From NCBI GenBank assembly GCA_016931695.1, contig JAFGEI010000151.1:1-48009 (forward strand): a stretch of 48,009 nt of DNA, given 5' to 3'. The notes beneath the pieces are model-generated. The model ran no database searches and was not told the DNA's origin. It worked only from the letters and a program-made list of their open reading frames with translations. This stretch comes from Anaerolineae bacterium (GTDB lineage Bacteria; Chloroflexota; Anaerolineae; B4-G1; DUEL01). The position numbers and the translations under genes were made by a program. Of the stretch, positions 17,705 through 25,948 are shown one piece after another (positions within the stretch are counted from its first letter, which is position 1; the number at the start of each line of letters is the position of its first letter).

Positions 17705-19405
17705 GTGCGTCGGAAAAAAGGGGCAGTTTGGGTTGCCATCATCGTCCTCGCCATCACCCTTCTCCACACGTCCAGTCCCTCGTACGCCCAAGACTATTCG
17801 TTTTCGCTGGATCAGGAGATCGTGGACGTCGACATCAACAGCGATGGATCAGTCCGCCTGGAGTACTGGCTGACGTTCACCTGCGATTCGGGAGCTTCTC
17901 CCATCGACGTGATCGACCTGGGCCTGCCGAACAACGACTTTGGCTACTCGGACATCCAGGCCGACGTCGACGGCAAATCGGTCAGCCGCGTCGACTCGGA
18001 CTATCAGGGCGAGGGAGGCTACGGCGTAGCCGTCTGGCTGGGCAACGCCCAAATCCTCCCCGGCAGAAGGGGCACGGTACACATCACGGTCGCCCGGGTC
18101 GGGCGCATGCTCTACCAAGACACCAGCGACGCGGACTATGCCAGCATCCAGTTCTCGCCAGTCTGGTTCGACAGCCGCTTTACCCACGGCAGCACTGCCA
18201 TGACCGTCCGCTTCCACCTGCCGGCCGGGGTGGAAGCGGAGGAGCCGCGCTGGCACGACGCCCCTGCCGGCTGGTCGGACCCGGCCGCCTACCACGACGG
18301 CAACGGGCGGATCGTCTACGAGTGGTCCAACCCCGCCGCCGAGCCGGACCGCCAGTACATCTTTGGCGCATCCTTCCCCGCCCGCGTCGTCAGCGAAGGA
18401 GCGATCCAGCGCGGGCCGTCGGCCATTGAGCAATTGTTCTCCAGGATATCTGCCATTGCCAGGACCGTCGGCGTCGTCCTCTGCAACCCGGCATCCATCA
18501 TGATCATTGTTTTCACCAGCCTGGCCTTCCTGGGCAACTGGTCGCAGCGCCGCCGCAAGATGCAGTACCTGCCCCCCTCGATCAAGGTCGAAGGAGTCGG
18601 CATCAAGCGCGGCCTGACGGCAGTCGAAGCCGCCATCCTGCTGGAAACCCCCCTGAACAAGGTCCTGACCATGATCCTCTTTGGCCTGCTGAAAAAGGGA
18701 GCGGTGACGGTATTGGACGACCAGCCCTTCAAGATCAAAGCCAACGAACCCAAGCCCGACAAGCTCCATTACTACGAGGAACAGTTCCTGGCGGCAATCA
18801 CCAAGAGCCAGACGCTCAGCGAAAAAGGGTTGCGCGAGATGATGGTCAACCTGGTCCGGGCGGTCAACACCAAGATGAAGAGCTTTAGCCGCCAAGAATC
18901 GGTCGCCTACTACCGCGACATTGTCCGCCGCGCCTGGGCGCAGGTAGAGGCGGCGGAGACGCCCGAACTGCGCAGCCGGCGCTACGACGAAGGTCTCGAG
19001 TACCTGATGCTGGACAAGGATTTCGACGACCGCACCGAACGCGTCTTTCAGCGCGGCCCGGTCTGGGTGCCGATGTGGTGGGGCTACCACCGTCCCTGGG
19101 CGCGCGCCATACCCGCCCTCAGCCAGCCCGGCCCTGCCGCAGCGCCCGGGGCAGTACAGCTGCCCACCCTGCCTGGGGCCGACTTTGCCGCCAAGATGGC
19201 GCGCGGGATCGAAAGCACCGCCGGCGGCATCGTCCGCAGCGTAACCGATTTCACCAGCAAGATCACCTCGGTGACCAATCCCCTGCCCAAGACCTCTTCC
19301 AGCGGGCGCAGTTTCAAAAGCAGCGGTGGCGGCAGCAGTTGCGCCTGCGCCTGTGCCTGCGCATGCGCCGGGTGCGCATGCGCCTGCGCCGGAGGAGGGC
19401 GGTAG
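17705..19405 (+). CDS. DUF2207-type membrane protein with C-terminal Cys/Ala tail
   Basis: The 566-residue protein has an N-terminal signal (MRRKKGAVWVAIIVLAITLL...SYAQ), an extracellular beta-rich region (~35-240) resembling DUF2207 proteins, a membrane helix (~255-278, MIIVFTSLAFLG), then a cytoplasmic helical domain (GLTAVEAAILLETPLNKVLTMILFGLLKKGAVTV) typical of that family. A flexible Pro- and Ser-rich segment leads to an exceptional tail after GGGSS: CACACACACAGCACACA, with Cys at 546, 548, 550, 552, 554, 557, 559 and 561, then GGGR. DUF2207 proteins usually end in Gly/Ser-rich sequence. The GTG at 17705 follows AAAGGAGG. The radical SAM gene begins 3 bases after the stop. I infer that the tail is a substrate for modification or a metal-binding element. 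Confidence 0.85.
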   Translation: MRRKKGAVWVAIIVLAITLLHTSSPSYAQDYSFSLDQEIVDVDINSDGSVRLEYWLTFTCDSGASPIDVIDLGLPNNDFGYSDIQADVDGKSVSRVDSDYQGEGGYGVAVWLGNAQILPGRRGTVHITVARVGRMLYQDTSDADYASIQFSPVWFDSRFTHGSTAMTVRFHLPAGVEAEEPRWHDAPAGWSDPAAYHDGNGRIVYEWSNPAAEPDRQYIFGASFPARVVSEGAIQRGPSAIEQLFSRISAIARTVGVVLCNPASIMIIVFTSLAFLGNWSQRRRKMQYLPPSIKVEGVGIKRGLTAVEAAILLETPLNKVLTMILFGLLKKGAVTVLDDQPFKIKANEPKPDKLHYYEEQFLAAITKSQTLSEKGLREMMVNLVRAVNTKMKSFSRQESVAYYRDIVRRAWAQVEAAETPELRSRRYDEGLEYLMLDKDFDDRTERVFQRGPVWVPMWWGYHRPWARAIPALSQPGPAAAPGAVQLPTLPGADFAAKMARGIESTAGGIVRSVTDFTSKITSVTNPLPKTSSSGRSFKSSGGGSSCACACACACAGCACACAGGGR

Positions 19406-19408
19406 CGG

Positions 19409-20743
19409 GTGTCTTTCCTGGCCCGCCTGCGCCGTGCCCTGACCCCGCCCCGCCCCCTGGCCCCCGGCCTGCACGCCTACGAGCGGCGGGACGAGGACGG
19501 CGGGCGGGTGCGGCTGCACCTGCGCCTGGAACCGGATGGGCGCGGGCTGTTGGTCATCAACGCCGCACGGATGCTGCACCTCAATCCGACCGCGGCCGAG
19601 TACGCCGGCCTGATCCTGGCCGACATTCCCGAGGAACGGGTGATCCGCACCGTGCGCCGCCACTACCAGGTCGACCAGGCGACCGCGCGCGCCGACCACC
19701 GCCGCCTGCAGCGGCAGCTGGACCAGCTTGTCCGCGGCGACGCGTCCACCTGCCCCATCGTCAACCTCGACCTGGAGCGCGTCGACCCCTTCTCGATCCC
19801 CCTTACCGCCCCCTACCGCATGGACCTGGCCCTCACCTACCGCTGCAACAACGACTGCCCGCACTGCTACGTTGCCCGCCCGTCCGACTATCCCGAGCTC
19901 GATACTGCCACCTGGCGGGCAGTGATCGACCGGGTGTGGGACGCCGGCATCCCCCACGCCTGTTTCACCGGCGGAGAAGCGACGCTGCGCGACGACCTGA
20001 GCGACCTGGTCGCCTACGCCGAGGGAAAGGGATTGGTGACCGGGCTGCTGACCAACGGCCGCCGCCTCTCCGACGCAGCCTACCTCCAGGCGCTAGTCGA
20101 CGCCGGCCTCGACCACGTCCAGATTACGCTGGAATCCCACGCCGCGGCGACGCACGACCGCATGGTCGCCGCGCCCGGCGCGTGGCAAGAGACCGTGCAA
20201 GGGATCTGCAACAGCGTGGCGGCGGGCCTGTACACCACCACCAACACGACGCTGACGCGCCAGAACGTCTACGACATTGAGCAAACAATCGCCCTGATCG
20301 CCGCGCTGGGCGTGCCCACTTTTGCTTGCAACAGCCTGATCTATGCCGGGCGGGGCGCCACCGTGGGCACCGGGTTCCGCGAAGGAGAACTGGAGCCGAT
20401 CCTGGAGCGGGTACGGGAGACAGCGCATCAACACCAGCTGCGGCTGATCTGGTATACCCCAACCCAATACTGTGCCTTTTCCCCGCTGCAGATGGAGCTG
20501 GGCGTCAAGGCCTGTACCGCCGCCCTCTACAACATGTGCGTCGAGCCGGATGGGGCCGTCATTCCCTGCCAGAGCTATTACCAGCCGCTGGGCCACATCC
20601 TCCGCGATCCCTGGGATGCGATTTGGAACCACGATCTGGCCCTCAGCCTGCGAGAGCGGCGATACGTCCCTGAGAAATGCCGCACCTGCCCGGAACTGCC
20701 GCTCTGCGGCGGCGGGTGCCCGCTCTACCTGCAACACCACTAG
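19409..20743 (+). CDS. Radical SAM/SPASM maturase with PqqD-like N-domain
   Basis: The 444-residue enzyme has a PqqD-like recognition domain (~33-110), a radical SAM barrel with CNNDCPHC (C146, C150, C153) and GGE (188-190), and a SPASM domain with cysteines at 369, 377, 387, 424, 427, 433 and 437, enough for two auxiliary [4Fe-4S] clusters. Family members modify ribosomally made peptides, for example forming thioether or C-C crosslinks. It starts with GTG at 19409, 3 bases after the gene for the Cys/Ala-tailed membrane protein, whose 3' end supplies the GGAGGAGGG ribosome-binding site. That coupling makes the tail the leading substrate candidate. The paralogue at 15180-16415 has lost all the cysteines. 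Confidence 0.92.
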   Translation: MSFLARLRRALTPPRPLAPGLHAYERRDEDGGRVRLHLRLEPDGRGLLVINAARMLHLNPTAAEYAGLILADIPEERVIRTVRRHYQVDQATARADHRRLQRQLDQLVRGDASTCPIVNLDLERVDPFSIPLTAPYRMDLALTYRCNNDCPHCYVARPSDYPELDTATWRAVIDRVWDAGIPHACFTGGEATLRDDLSDLVAYAEGKGLVTGLLTNGRRLSDAAYLQALVDAGLDHVQITLESHAAATHDRMVAAPGAWQETVQGICNSVAAGLYTTTNTTLTRQNVYDIEQTIALIAALGVPTFACNSLIYAGRGATVGTGFREGELEPILERVRETAHQHQLRLIWYTPTQYCAFSPLQMELGVKACTAALYNMCVEPDGAVIPCQSYYQPLGHILRDPWDAIWNHDLALSLRERRYVPEKCRTCPELPLCGGGCPLYLQHH

Positions 20744-20755
20744 GCCGCGCATGCG

Positions 20756-20783
20756 TTGACTTTCACAATCGACAGGGTATAAT
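20756..20783 (+). promoter_or_regulatory. Strong sigma70-type promoter
   Basis: TTGACT (20756-20761), a 16-base spacer and a perfect TATAAT (20778-20783) lie about 47 bases before the ATG at 20830. It separates the following membrane/secreted-protein run from the radical SAM cluster as a transcription unit. Confidence 0.8.
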
Positions 20784-20829
20784 ATCCATTGTACCGCAAA
20801 CCACATTCCGACCACGAAAGGAGGAGATT

Positions 20830-21786
20830 ATGGACGAGATCATTTGCTGTGTCTGTCACAAACCGGTCCAAGACGCCAGGCAATTGGGCGGGCGCACCTA
20901 TTGCGAGCTGCACTTTGCCCGGGTGACCCAGGACCGGCGCAGCATCTGGCGCACCGGGCTGGTCCAGATCATCGCCCTGCTCGTCTTTGTGCTCGTCGTC
21001 TCCGGGCTCGTCGCCCTGTTCAAGCCCGTCTGGACAGGCTGGCAGCTCACCGCAGCCGGAATCGTCCTGTCCCTCATCCCCGCCATCATCTGGCTGGCCT
21101 TTTTCTACCAGCAGGACCGGTTGGAGCCAGAGCCCAAGGGGTACGTCCTGAGCGTTTTTCTGCTCGGCGCGCTACTGGCCCAGGCAGTGGGCATCCCCGT
21201 AGTGCAAGACCTGTTCGACGTGCGCAGCTGGCTGCCCCTGACCCCCTGGACCAACATCTTGGGCTCGATCCTGGTCATCGGCTTCACCCAAGAGTTCCTC
21301 AAATACGCCGCCGTGCGCTACTCGGTCTATCCCCTGGCCGAGTTCGACGAGCGGGTCGACGGCGTCATCTATGCCACCGCCGCCGGGCTGGGATACGCGA
21401 CGATGCTCAACGTCCACTATGTCATCGCCAAAGGCGGGGTCGACCTGCAGGTAGGGGTGATCCGCATCGTCGTCACGGCGCTGGCCCAGGCCAGCTTTGC
21501 CGGCCTGACCGGCTATTTCCTGGGGCGGGCCAAGTTCGAGGACGAGCCGGTCTGGTGGCTTCCCAGCGGCATTGCCCTGGCAGCGGTGCTCAACGGACTG
21601 TTTACCTACCTGCGCGGCGAGCTGACCACCACGCAGCTCAGCCTCTCCGGCGGCGGCTTTAACCCCTGGATCGGCCTGATCCTCGCCACCATCGTCGCCG
21701 GGGCTACTTTTGGCGCCGTCTTTTACCTGATTCGCCTCGCCAACCGCATCACCCTCTCCGGCATCGACGCGGGCAAGACGGGATAA
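20830..21786 (+). CDS. PrsW-like membrane protein with N-terminal zinc site, catalytic residues altered
   Basis: A 318-residue protein with a treble-clef or LIM-like start (C6, C9, C25, H28) and about eight membrane helices in a PrsW (M82) layout. PrsW proteases have EExxK, EN and His motifs. Here the first reads TQEFLK (Q154-E155...K158), the second GLGYATMLN (L193-N194) and the expected HA reads QA (220-221), so several catalytic positions are changed. It is probably a non-proteolytic relative or a divergent member. GGAGGAG precedes the ATG at 20830. The family in Bacillus cleaves the anti-sigma factor RsiW; no such partner is visible here. Confidence 0.75.
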   Translation: MDEIICCVCHKPVQDARQLGGRTYCELHFARVTQDRRSIWRTGLVQIIALLVFVLVVSGLVALFKPVWTGWQLTAAGIVLSLIPAIIWLAFFYQQDRLEPEPKGYVLSVFLLGALLAQAVGIPVVQDLFDVRSWLPLTPWTNILGSILVIGFTQEFLKYAAVRYSVYPLAEFDERVDGVIYATAAGLGYATMLNVHYVIAKGGVDLQVGVIRIVVTALAQASFAGLTGYFLGRAKFEDEPVWWLPSGIALAAVLNGLFTYLRGELTTTQLSLSGGGFNPWIGLILATIVAGATFGAVFYLIRLANRITLSGIDAGKTG

Positions 21787-21797
21787 GGAGGTCCGAC

Positions 21798-22370
21798 ATG
21801 ACAACTGTGAAAACCATTCAACGCCGCGATCGTTGGGCCGACGCCGCCGTTATCGGCCTCGTCATCGTCGCCCTCGCCGTCGGCCTGCTGCTGCGCAACG
21901 GCGTCCTCTCCCGCACCGTCGCCTTCACCGCCGACACCATCACTGGCGCCTACCCGGTCGACTGGATTCGCGAGAGCAGCGAAAACCACCTGCTGCGGGT
22001 GCACGACCCCCGCGGCGGAGAGTTCAATACCGTGCTGGAGCTCTACAGCCGCCCCCTGGCGGCCGAGGCCGAGGTGGCGATGGTACTAGACGCCCTGGCG
22101 ATGGAGCGAGTCGGGCAGGTGTCGAATTATCGCACCCTCGAAACCGACCAGGTCGCTCTTGACGGCAACACCGCCACCCGCCGCCTCTTTACCTACGTCT
22201 ATGTCGATCCCAACCCCTTCGTCGACCGCCTGCCGGTGGTGGTGCAGGGGATGGACCTGGCGCTGCGTGACGGCGGGCGCGTCATCGTCGCCACACTCCT
22301 GGCTGAGGCCGACGAGTTCGACGCCCAACAAGGCCGTTTCCTGGACTTTGTCCAGTCGCTCGAGTTTTAG
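21798..22370 (+). CDS. Membrane-anchored hypothetical protein
   Basis: A 190-residue protein that I do not recognise. One N-terminal membrane helix (about 18-34, AVIGLVIVALAVGLLL) is followed by an exported domain of roughly 150 residues with alternating strands and one long helix, ending DFVQSLEF. That end resembles PsbP/DUF1795-type lipid- or ligand-binding folds, where a helix ends in a FxxSL pattern, but this is weak. AAGGAGGT precedes the ATG. It is 11 bases after the PrsW-like gene and 12 before the protease gene, so the three are very likely one operon. Confidence 0.65.
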   Translation: MTTVKTIQRRDRWADAAVIGLVIVALAVGLLLRNGVLSRTVAFTADTITGAYPVDWIRESSENHLLRVHDPRGGEFNTVLELYSRPLAAEAEVAMVLDALAMERVGQVSNYRTLETDQVALDGNTATRRLFTYVYVDPNPFVDRLPVVVQGMDLALRDGGRVIVATLLAEADEFDAQQGRFLDFVQSLEF

Positions 22371-22382
22371 GAGGTGTGAACG

Positions 22383-24719
22383 ATGAAGAAATATCGTGCA
22401 TTGATCATCGCCATCCTCTTTGTGCTGATTGCCGGACTGGCCTGTGGCCCAGATGGGGAAACGCTGCCCACCGTGACCCCCATTCCCACGACCAGCGCTC
22501 CCCCCACGACCGCCCCGCCAACCGCAGAGCCCGACGGCATCCCGACGCCAGAGCCGCTGCCCGACGACCGCCAGGTGCGCCAGAACCTGCTCCGCTCCAC
22601 GGTGCAAATCCTAGCTCTGATCGAGTATGGCGGGCAGCTCCAACCGATCTGGACCGGTTCGGGCACCATCATCAGCCCCGACGGGCTGATCCTCACCAAT
22701 GCCCACGTCGTTACCGACCCTGACCCCAACTACCAACCCGACGCCTTGGGTATCTCGATTACCGTCTGCTCCGACGACCTGCCCGAACTGCGCTACCTGG
22801 GCGAGATACTGGCGGTCGACACACAACTCGACCTGGCAGTGATCCGGATCGCCACCGACCTGGACGGTCGGCCCGTGAACGTGGAGGCGTTGAGCTTGAA
22901 CTATGTCGAGGTGGGCAACTCGGACGCGATGGACCTGGGCGACCTGATCCAGATCCTGGGCTACCCCGGCATCGGCGGCGAAACGATCACCTTTACCGAG
23001 GGGGTGGTCAGCGGCTTTACCCGCGAGCGCGGGGTCGACGGGCGCGCCTTCATCAAGACCGACGCCACCATCGCCGGCGGCAACAGCGGCGGGCTGGGCG
23101 CCAACGCCAGCGGCCAGATCATCGGCGTGCCGACCCAGGTCGGCTACGGCGGCGCTGAGCGCTTTGCCGACTGCCGCTACCTGGCAGACACAAACGGGGA
23201 CGGACGGATCGACGAGAACGACAACTGCATCCCCGTCGGCGGCTTTATCAACGCCCTGCGCCCGGTCAACCTGGCGGCGCCCCTGATCGAGGCCGCGCGC
23301 ATGGGCGGGGTCGTCCCCGGGCGGGACAAGGGCAGCGGCCCGACAACCCCGTCCACGGCGGACAATCCCGAGTTCTACGGCCTGGTCTTTGCCCCCGGCG
23401 TGACCGATAACGACCAGCCAACCCAAATCGTCAGCCAGCTGCCGTCCGGCGCGACCGGCCTCTATGCCTTTTGGGAATACAACGGCATGGCCGATGGGGT
23501 CACCTGGGAGGCGCGCTGGTACCACGACGGGGAGTATATGAGCGACGTCAGCTGGCCCCCCGCTCCCTGGCAAGGGGGCGAACAGGGCAGCTGGTGGATC
23601 GGCATCGTCAACGACTCGGGGATCACCGACGGCACCTACCGGGTTGAGCTGTACGTGGAGGAGGAACTGCTGGCGCAAAGCGCGATCACGGTCGGCGGCA
23701 GCGCAAGCGACGCCCCCACCTTCAACAACCTGGTCTTTTCCGACGGCGTCACCGCCGCCAACCAGCCCAGCAATCCGACCTACCTGCTCCCCTCCGGCAT
23801 CACCGACGTCTATGCTTTTTTTGACTATGCGAATATGCGGGACGGGATGGGCTGGGAGCGGCGCTGGTACTATGAAGGGGAGAACATTGCCACCGGCGCC
23901 GACACGTGGGACGAGGGCCCCAGCGGTTCGACCTGGGCCGGCCTCAGCGCCGATTCTCCCCTCGATCCCGGCAGCTACCGCCTGGAGCTCTATGTCGAAG
24001 GAACGCTGCTCGCCGCCGCCAACTTTACCGTAGCCGGCACCTCTGCCGAGAGCGCTTTTGGCGCCATCACGTTTGCCCCCGGCATCGACGCAGTGGGTCA
24101 GCCCGTCAACCCTGGCAACTCGTTCCCCAGCGGCACGACCGAGCTCTACTTTTTCTGCGACTATGCCGGCCTGCAGAACGGCCTCTACTATGAGGAACGA
24201 TGGCTGCTGAACGGCGAGGAGCTGGTCGTCTTTGACGGCTACTGGGAATGGGGTGAGAGCGGCTATTTTCACGACCTGATCTATCTCACCTCCGGCGAGC
24301 CGCTGTGGGACGGGGAATACACCATCGAGCTGTACATCGAAGGACAGCTGGTACAATATGCCACGGCGGTCATCGGCACAGGCTCGCCGCCGCCCCCGCC
24401 CCCGCCGCCGGCGGAAGGGCTCTACATCACCGGTTACATCCTCGACGCCGACAATAACCAGGGCATCGTCGGCGCCTACTATATCGTCCTGCAGCCCGGC
24501 GTCACCACCGATACATGGGACGGCAGCGACCGGCAAATCTATACCTGGGCTGAGAGCGGTTCCTCCGGCTACTTTGAACTGCCCGACCCGCTGCTGCGCG
24601 GGGAAACTTATAGCATCATCGTGCTGGCCGAGGATTATCTCCCGGCCTGGGCCGACGGCCTGCTGGTCGGCGACGAGTCGTCGCCGCTGGAAGTCGAGAT
24701 CTTGTTGCAGCACGATTAA
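22383..24719 (+). CDS. DegP-like lipoprotein serine protease with three C-terminal repeats
   Basis: A 778-residue lipoprotein (lipobox before Cys21) with a Pro/Thr linker and a trypsin-fold S1C protease domain: H108 in TNAHVV, D150 in LDLAVI and S235 in GGNSGG are all present. No PDZ domain follows. A DTNGDGRIDENDNC loop (269-282) looks like a calcium-binding EF-hand or dockerin-type loop. Then come three tandem modules of about 110 residues (329-438, 444-552, 557-665) sharing QP...PSGxT, YAxxxY, WExRWY and GxYxxELYVEG patterns, a poly-Pro linker and a small beta domain. GGAGGTG precedes the ATG. Likely a surface protease; the modules probably bind or space. Confidence 0.88.
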   Translation: MKKYRALIIAILFVLIAGLACGPDGETLPTVTPIPTTSAPPTTAPPTAEPDGIPTPEPLPDDRQVRQNLLRSTVQILALIEYGGQLQPIWTGSGTIISPDGLILTNAHVVTDPDPNYQPDALGISITVCSDDLPELRYLGEILAVDTQLDLAVIRIATDLDGRPVNVEALSLNYVEVGNSDAMDLGDLIQILGYPGIGGETITFTEGVVSGFTRERGVDGRAFIKTDATIAGGNSGGLGANASGQIIGVPTQVGYGGAERFADCRYLADTNGDGRIDENDNCIPVGGFINALRPVNLAAPLIEAARMGGVVPGRDKGSGPTTPSTADNPEFYGLVFAPGVTDNDQPTQIVSQLPSGATGLYAFWEYNGMADGVTWEARWYHDGEYMSDVSWPPAPWQGGEQGSWWIGIVNDSGITDGTYRVELYVEEELLAQSAITVGGSASDAPTFNNLVFSDGVTAANQPSNPTYLLPSGITDVYAFFDYANMRDGMGWERRWYYEGENIATGADTWDEGPSGSTWAGLSADSPLDPGSYRLELYVEGTLLAAANFTVAGTSAESAFGAITFAPGIDAVGQPVNPGNSFPSGTTELYFFCDYAGLQNGLYYEERWLLNGEELVVFDGYWEWGESGYFHDLIYLTSGEPLWDGEYTIELYIEGQLVQYATAVIGTGSPPPPPPPPAEGLYITGYILDADNNQGIVGAYYIVLQPGVTTDTWDGSDRQIYTWAESGSSGYFELPDPLLRGETYSIIVLAEDYLPAWADGLLVGDESSPLEVEILLQHD

Positions 24720-24733
24720 CGTCAATCTGACCC

Positions 24734-24761
24734 GGCAGGGGCGACGCGCGTCGCCCCTGCC
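24734..24761. repeat. Perfect 28-base palindrome
   Basis: Two 14-base arms (GGCAGGGGCGACGC and its exact complement) meet with no spacer, just after the protease stop. It could form a very stable hairpin and stop or stabilise the upstream transcript, but no T-run follows. Short GC-rich palindromes of this kind are common dispersed intergenic elements. Confidence 0.65.
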
Positions 24762-24771
24762 GACTTCCCCC

Positions 24772-25917
24772 ATGACGAACCAGCTACACGACCTTTTTCT
24801 CCTCCGCAGCGACGTGGTTTTTCTAAACCACGGCTCCTTTGGCGCCTGCCCCCGCCCCGTCTTTGCCGCCTACCAGGACTGGCAGCGCGAGCTGGAACAG
24901 CAGCCGGTCGAGTTCCTGGGCCGCCGCCTGACCGGGCTGATGCGCCAGGCGCGAGCCGAGCTGGCGCAATACGTCGGCGCGGCCGCCGACGACCTGGTCT
25001 ATGTGCCCAACGCCACCACCGGGTTGAACATCGTCGCCCGCTCGCTGCCGCTGCAGCCCGGCGACGAGGTACTGACGACAGATCACGAGTACGGCGCCCT
25101 CTACCGCACCTGGCGTTTTATCTGCCAGAAACGCGGCGCGCACCTGGTGCAGCAACACCTGCCCCTGCCTGTGACCACGGCAGAGGACGCGGCCGATGCA
25201 ATCTGGGCCGGCGTGACAGAGCGAACACGGGTGCTGTTCCTGAGCCACATCACTTCGCCCACGGCAGTCGCCCTCCCGGTCGAGCCGCTGGTCCGCCGCG
25301 CGCGCGCCGCGGGTATCCGCACCGTCGTCGACGGCGCCCACGCGCCGGGGCAGATCCCGCTCGACCTGGACGAGCTGGGAGCGGATTTCTACAGCGGCAA
25401 CTGCCACAAGTGGCTGATGGCGCCCAAGGGGACCGCCTTTCTCCACGCCCGGCGCGAGGTGCAGCCGCTGCTCGAACCGTTGGTCGTCAGTTGGGGCTGG
25501 GAGAGCGACCGCCCCGGCCCCTCCCGGTTCGTCGATCACCACGAATGGCAGGGAACGCGGGACGCGGCGCCCTTTCTCGCCGTCCCGGCGGCGATCCGCT
25601 TTTGCGCCGAGCACCACTGGCCCCAGGTGCAGCAAGAGTGCCACGAACTGCTGCGCGCCGCCCGGCAAGAGATCACGGCCCTCACCGGGCTGCCCCCCAT
25701 CACCCCCGACACGCCCGAGTGGTACGCCCAGATGGCCGCCTTTCCGCTGCCGCCCTGTGACGGCGAGGCGCTGGAAAAACAGTTGTACGACCAGTTCCAC
25801 ATCCAGGTCCCCATCACCCGCTGGAACGAGCAGCGGTTCGTCCGGGTCTCGATTCAAGGCTATAACAGCCAGGATGACGTGGACAGGCTGGTCGCCGCGC
25901 TGCAATCTCTATTCTGA
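24772..25917 (+). CDS. Class V PLP aminotransferase, isopenicillin-N epimerase-like
   Basis: A 381-residue fold-type I PLP enzyme of the CefD/cysteine-desulfurase family. The N-terminal signature FLNHGSFGACPRPV is the hallmark of the isopenicillin-N epimerase-like branch. D187 in VVDGAHAPGQ contacts the PLP ring nitrogen and K213 in SGNCHKW forms the Schiff base. The substrate is unknown; there are no other beta-lactam synthesis genes here, so the family name should not be read as function. The ATG at 24772 has no ribosome-binding site and lies 10 bases after the 28-base palindrome. It sits among exported proteins but has no signal peptide. Confidence 0.85.
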   Translation: MTNQLHDLFLLRSDVVFLNHGSFGACPRPVFAAYQDWQRELEQQPVEFLGRRLTGLMRQARAELAQYVGAAADDLVYVPNATTGLNIVARSLPLQPGDEVLTTDHEYGALYRTWRFICQKRGAHLVQQHLPLPVTTAEDAADAIWAGVTERTRVLFLSHITSPTAVALPVEPLVRRARAAGIRTVVDGAHAPGQIPLDLDELGADFYSGNCHKWLMAPKGTAFLHARREVQPLLEPLVVSWGWESDRPGPSRFVDHHEWQGTRDAAPFLAVPAAIRFCAEHHWPQVQQECHELLRAARQEITALTGLPPITPDTPEWYAQMAAFPLPPCDGEALEKQLYDQFHIQVPITRWNEQRFVRVSIQGYNSQDDVDRLVAALQSLF

Positions 25918-25948
25918 AAACAGGCCCCGTAGGGCCGAGAGCCTGACC

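Noticed and set aside
19330-19405. The Cys/Ala tail as a sequencing or slippage artefact
   Set aside because: Cys codons vary (TGC, TGT) and Ala codons vary (GCC, GCA), with a Gly breaking the run, so simple hexamer slippage is unlikely; the frame stays open to a proper stop.
24772-25917. Beta-lactam biosynthesis from the isopenicillin-N epimerase-like enzyme
   Set aside because: No synthetase or oxygenase genes are nearby, and this branch of class V enzymes has many unrelated substrates.
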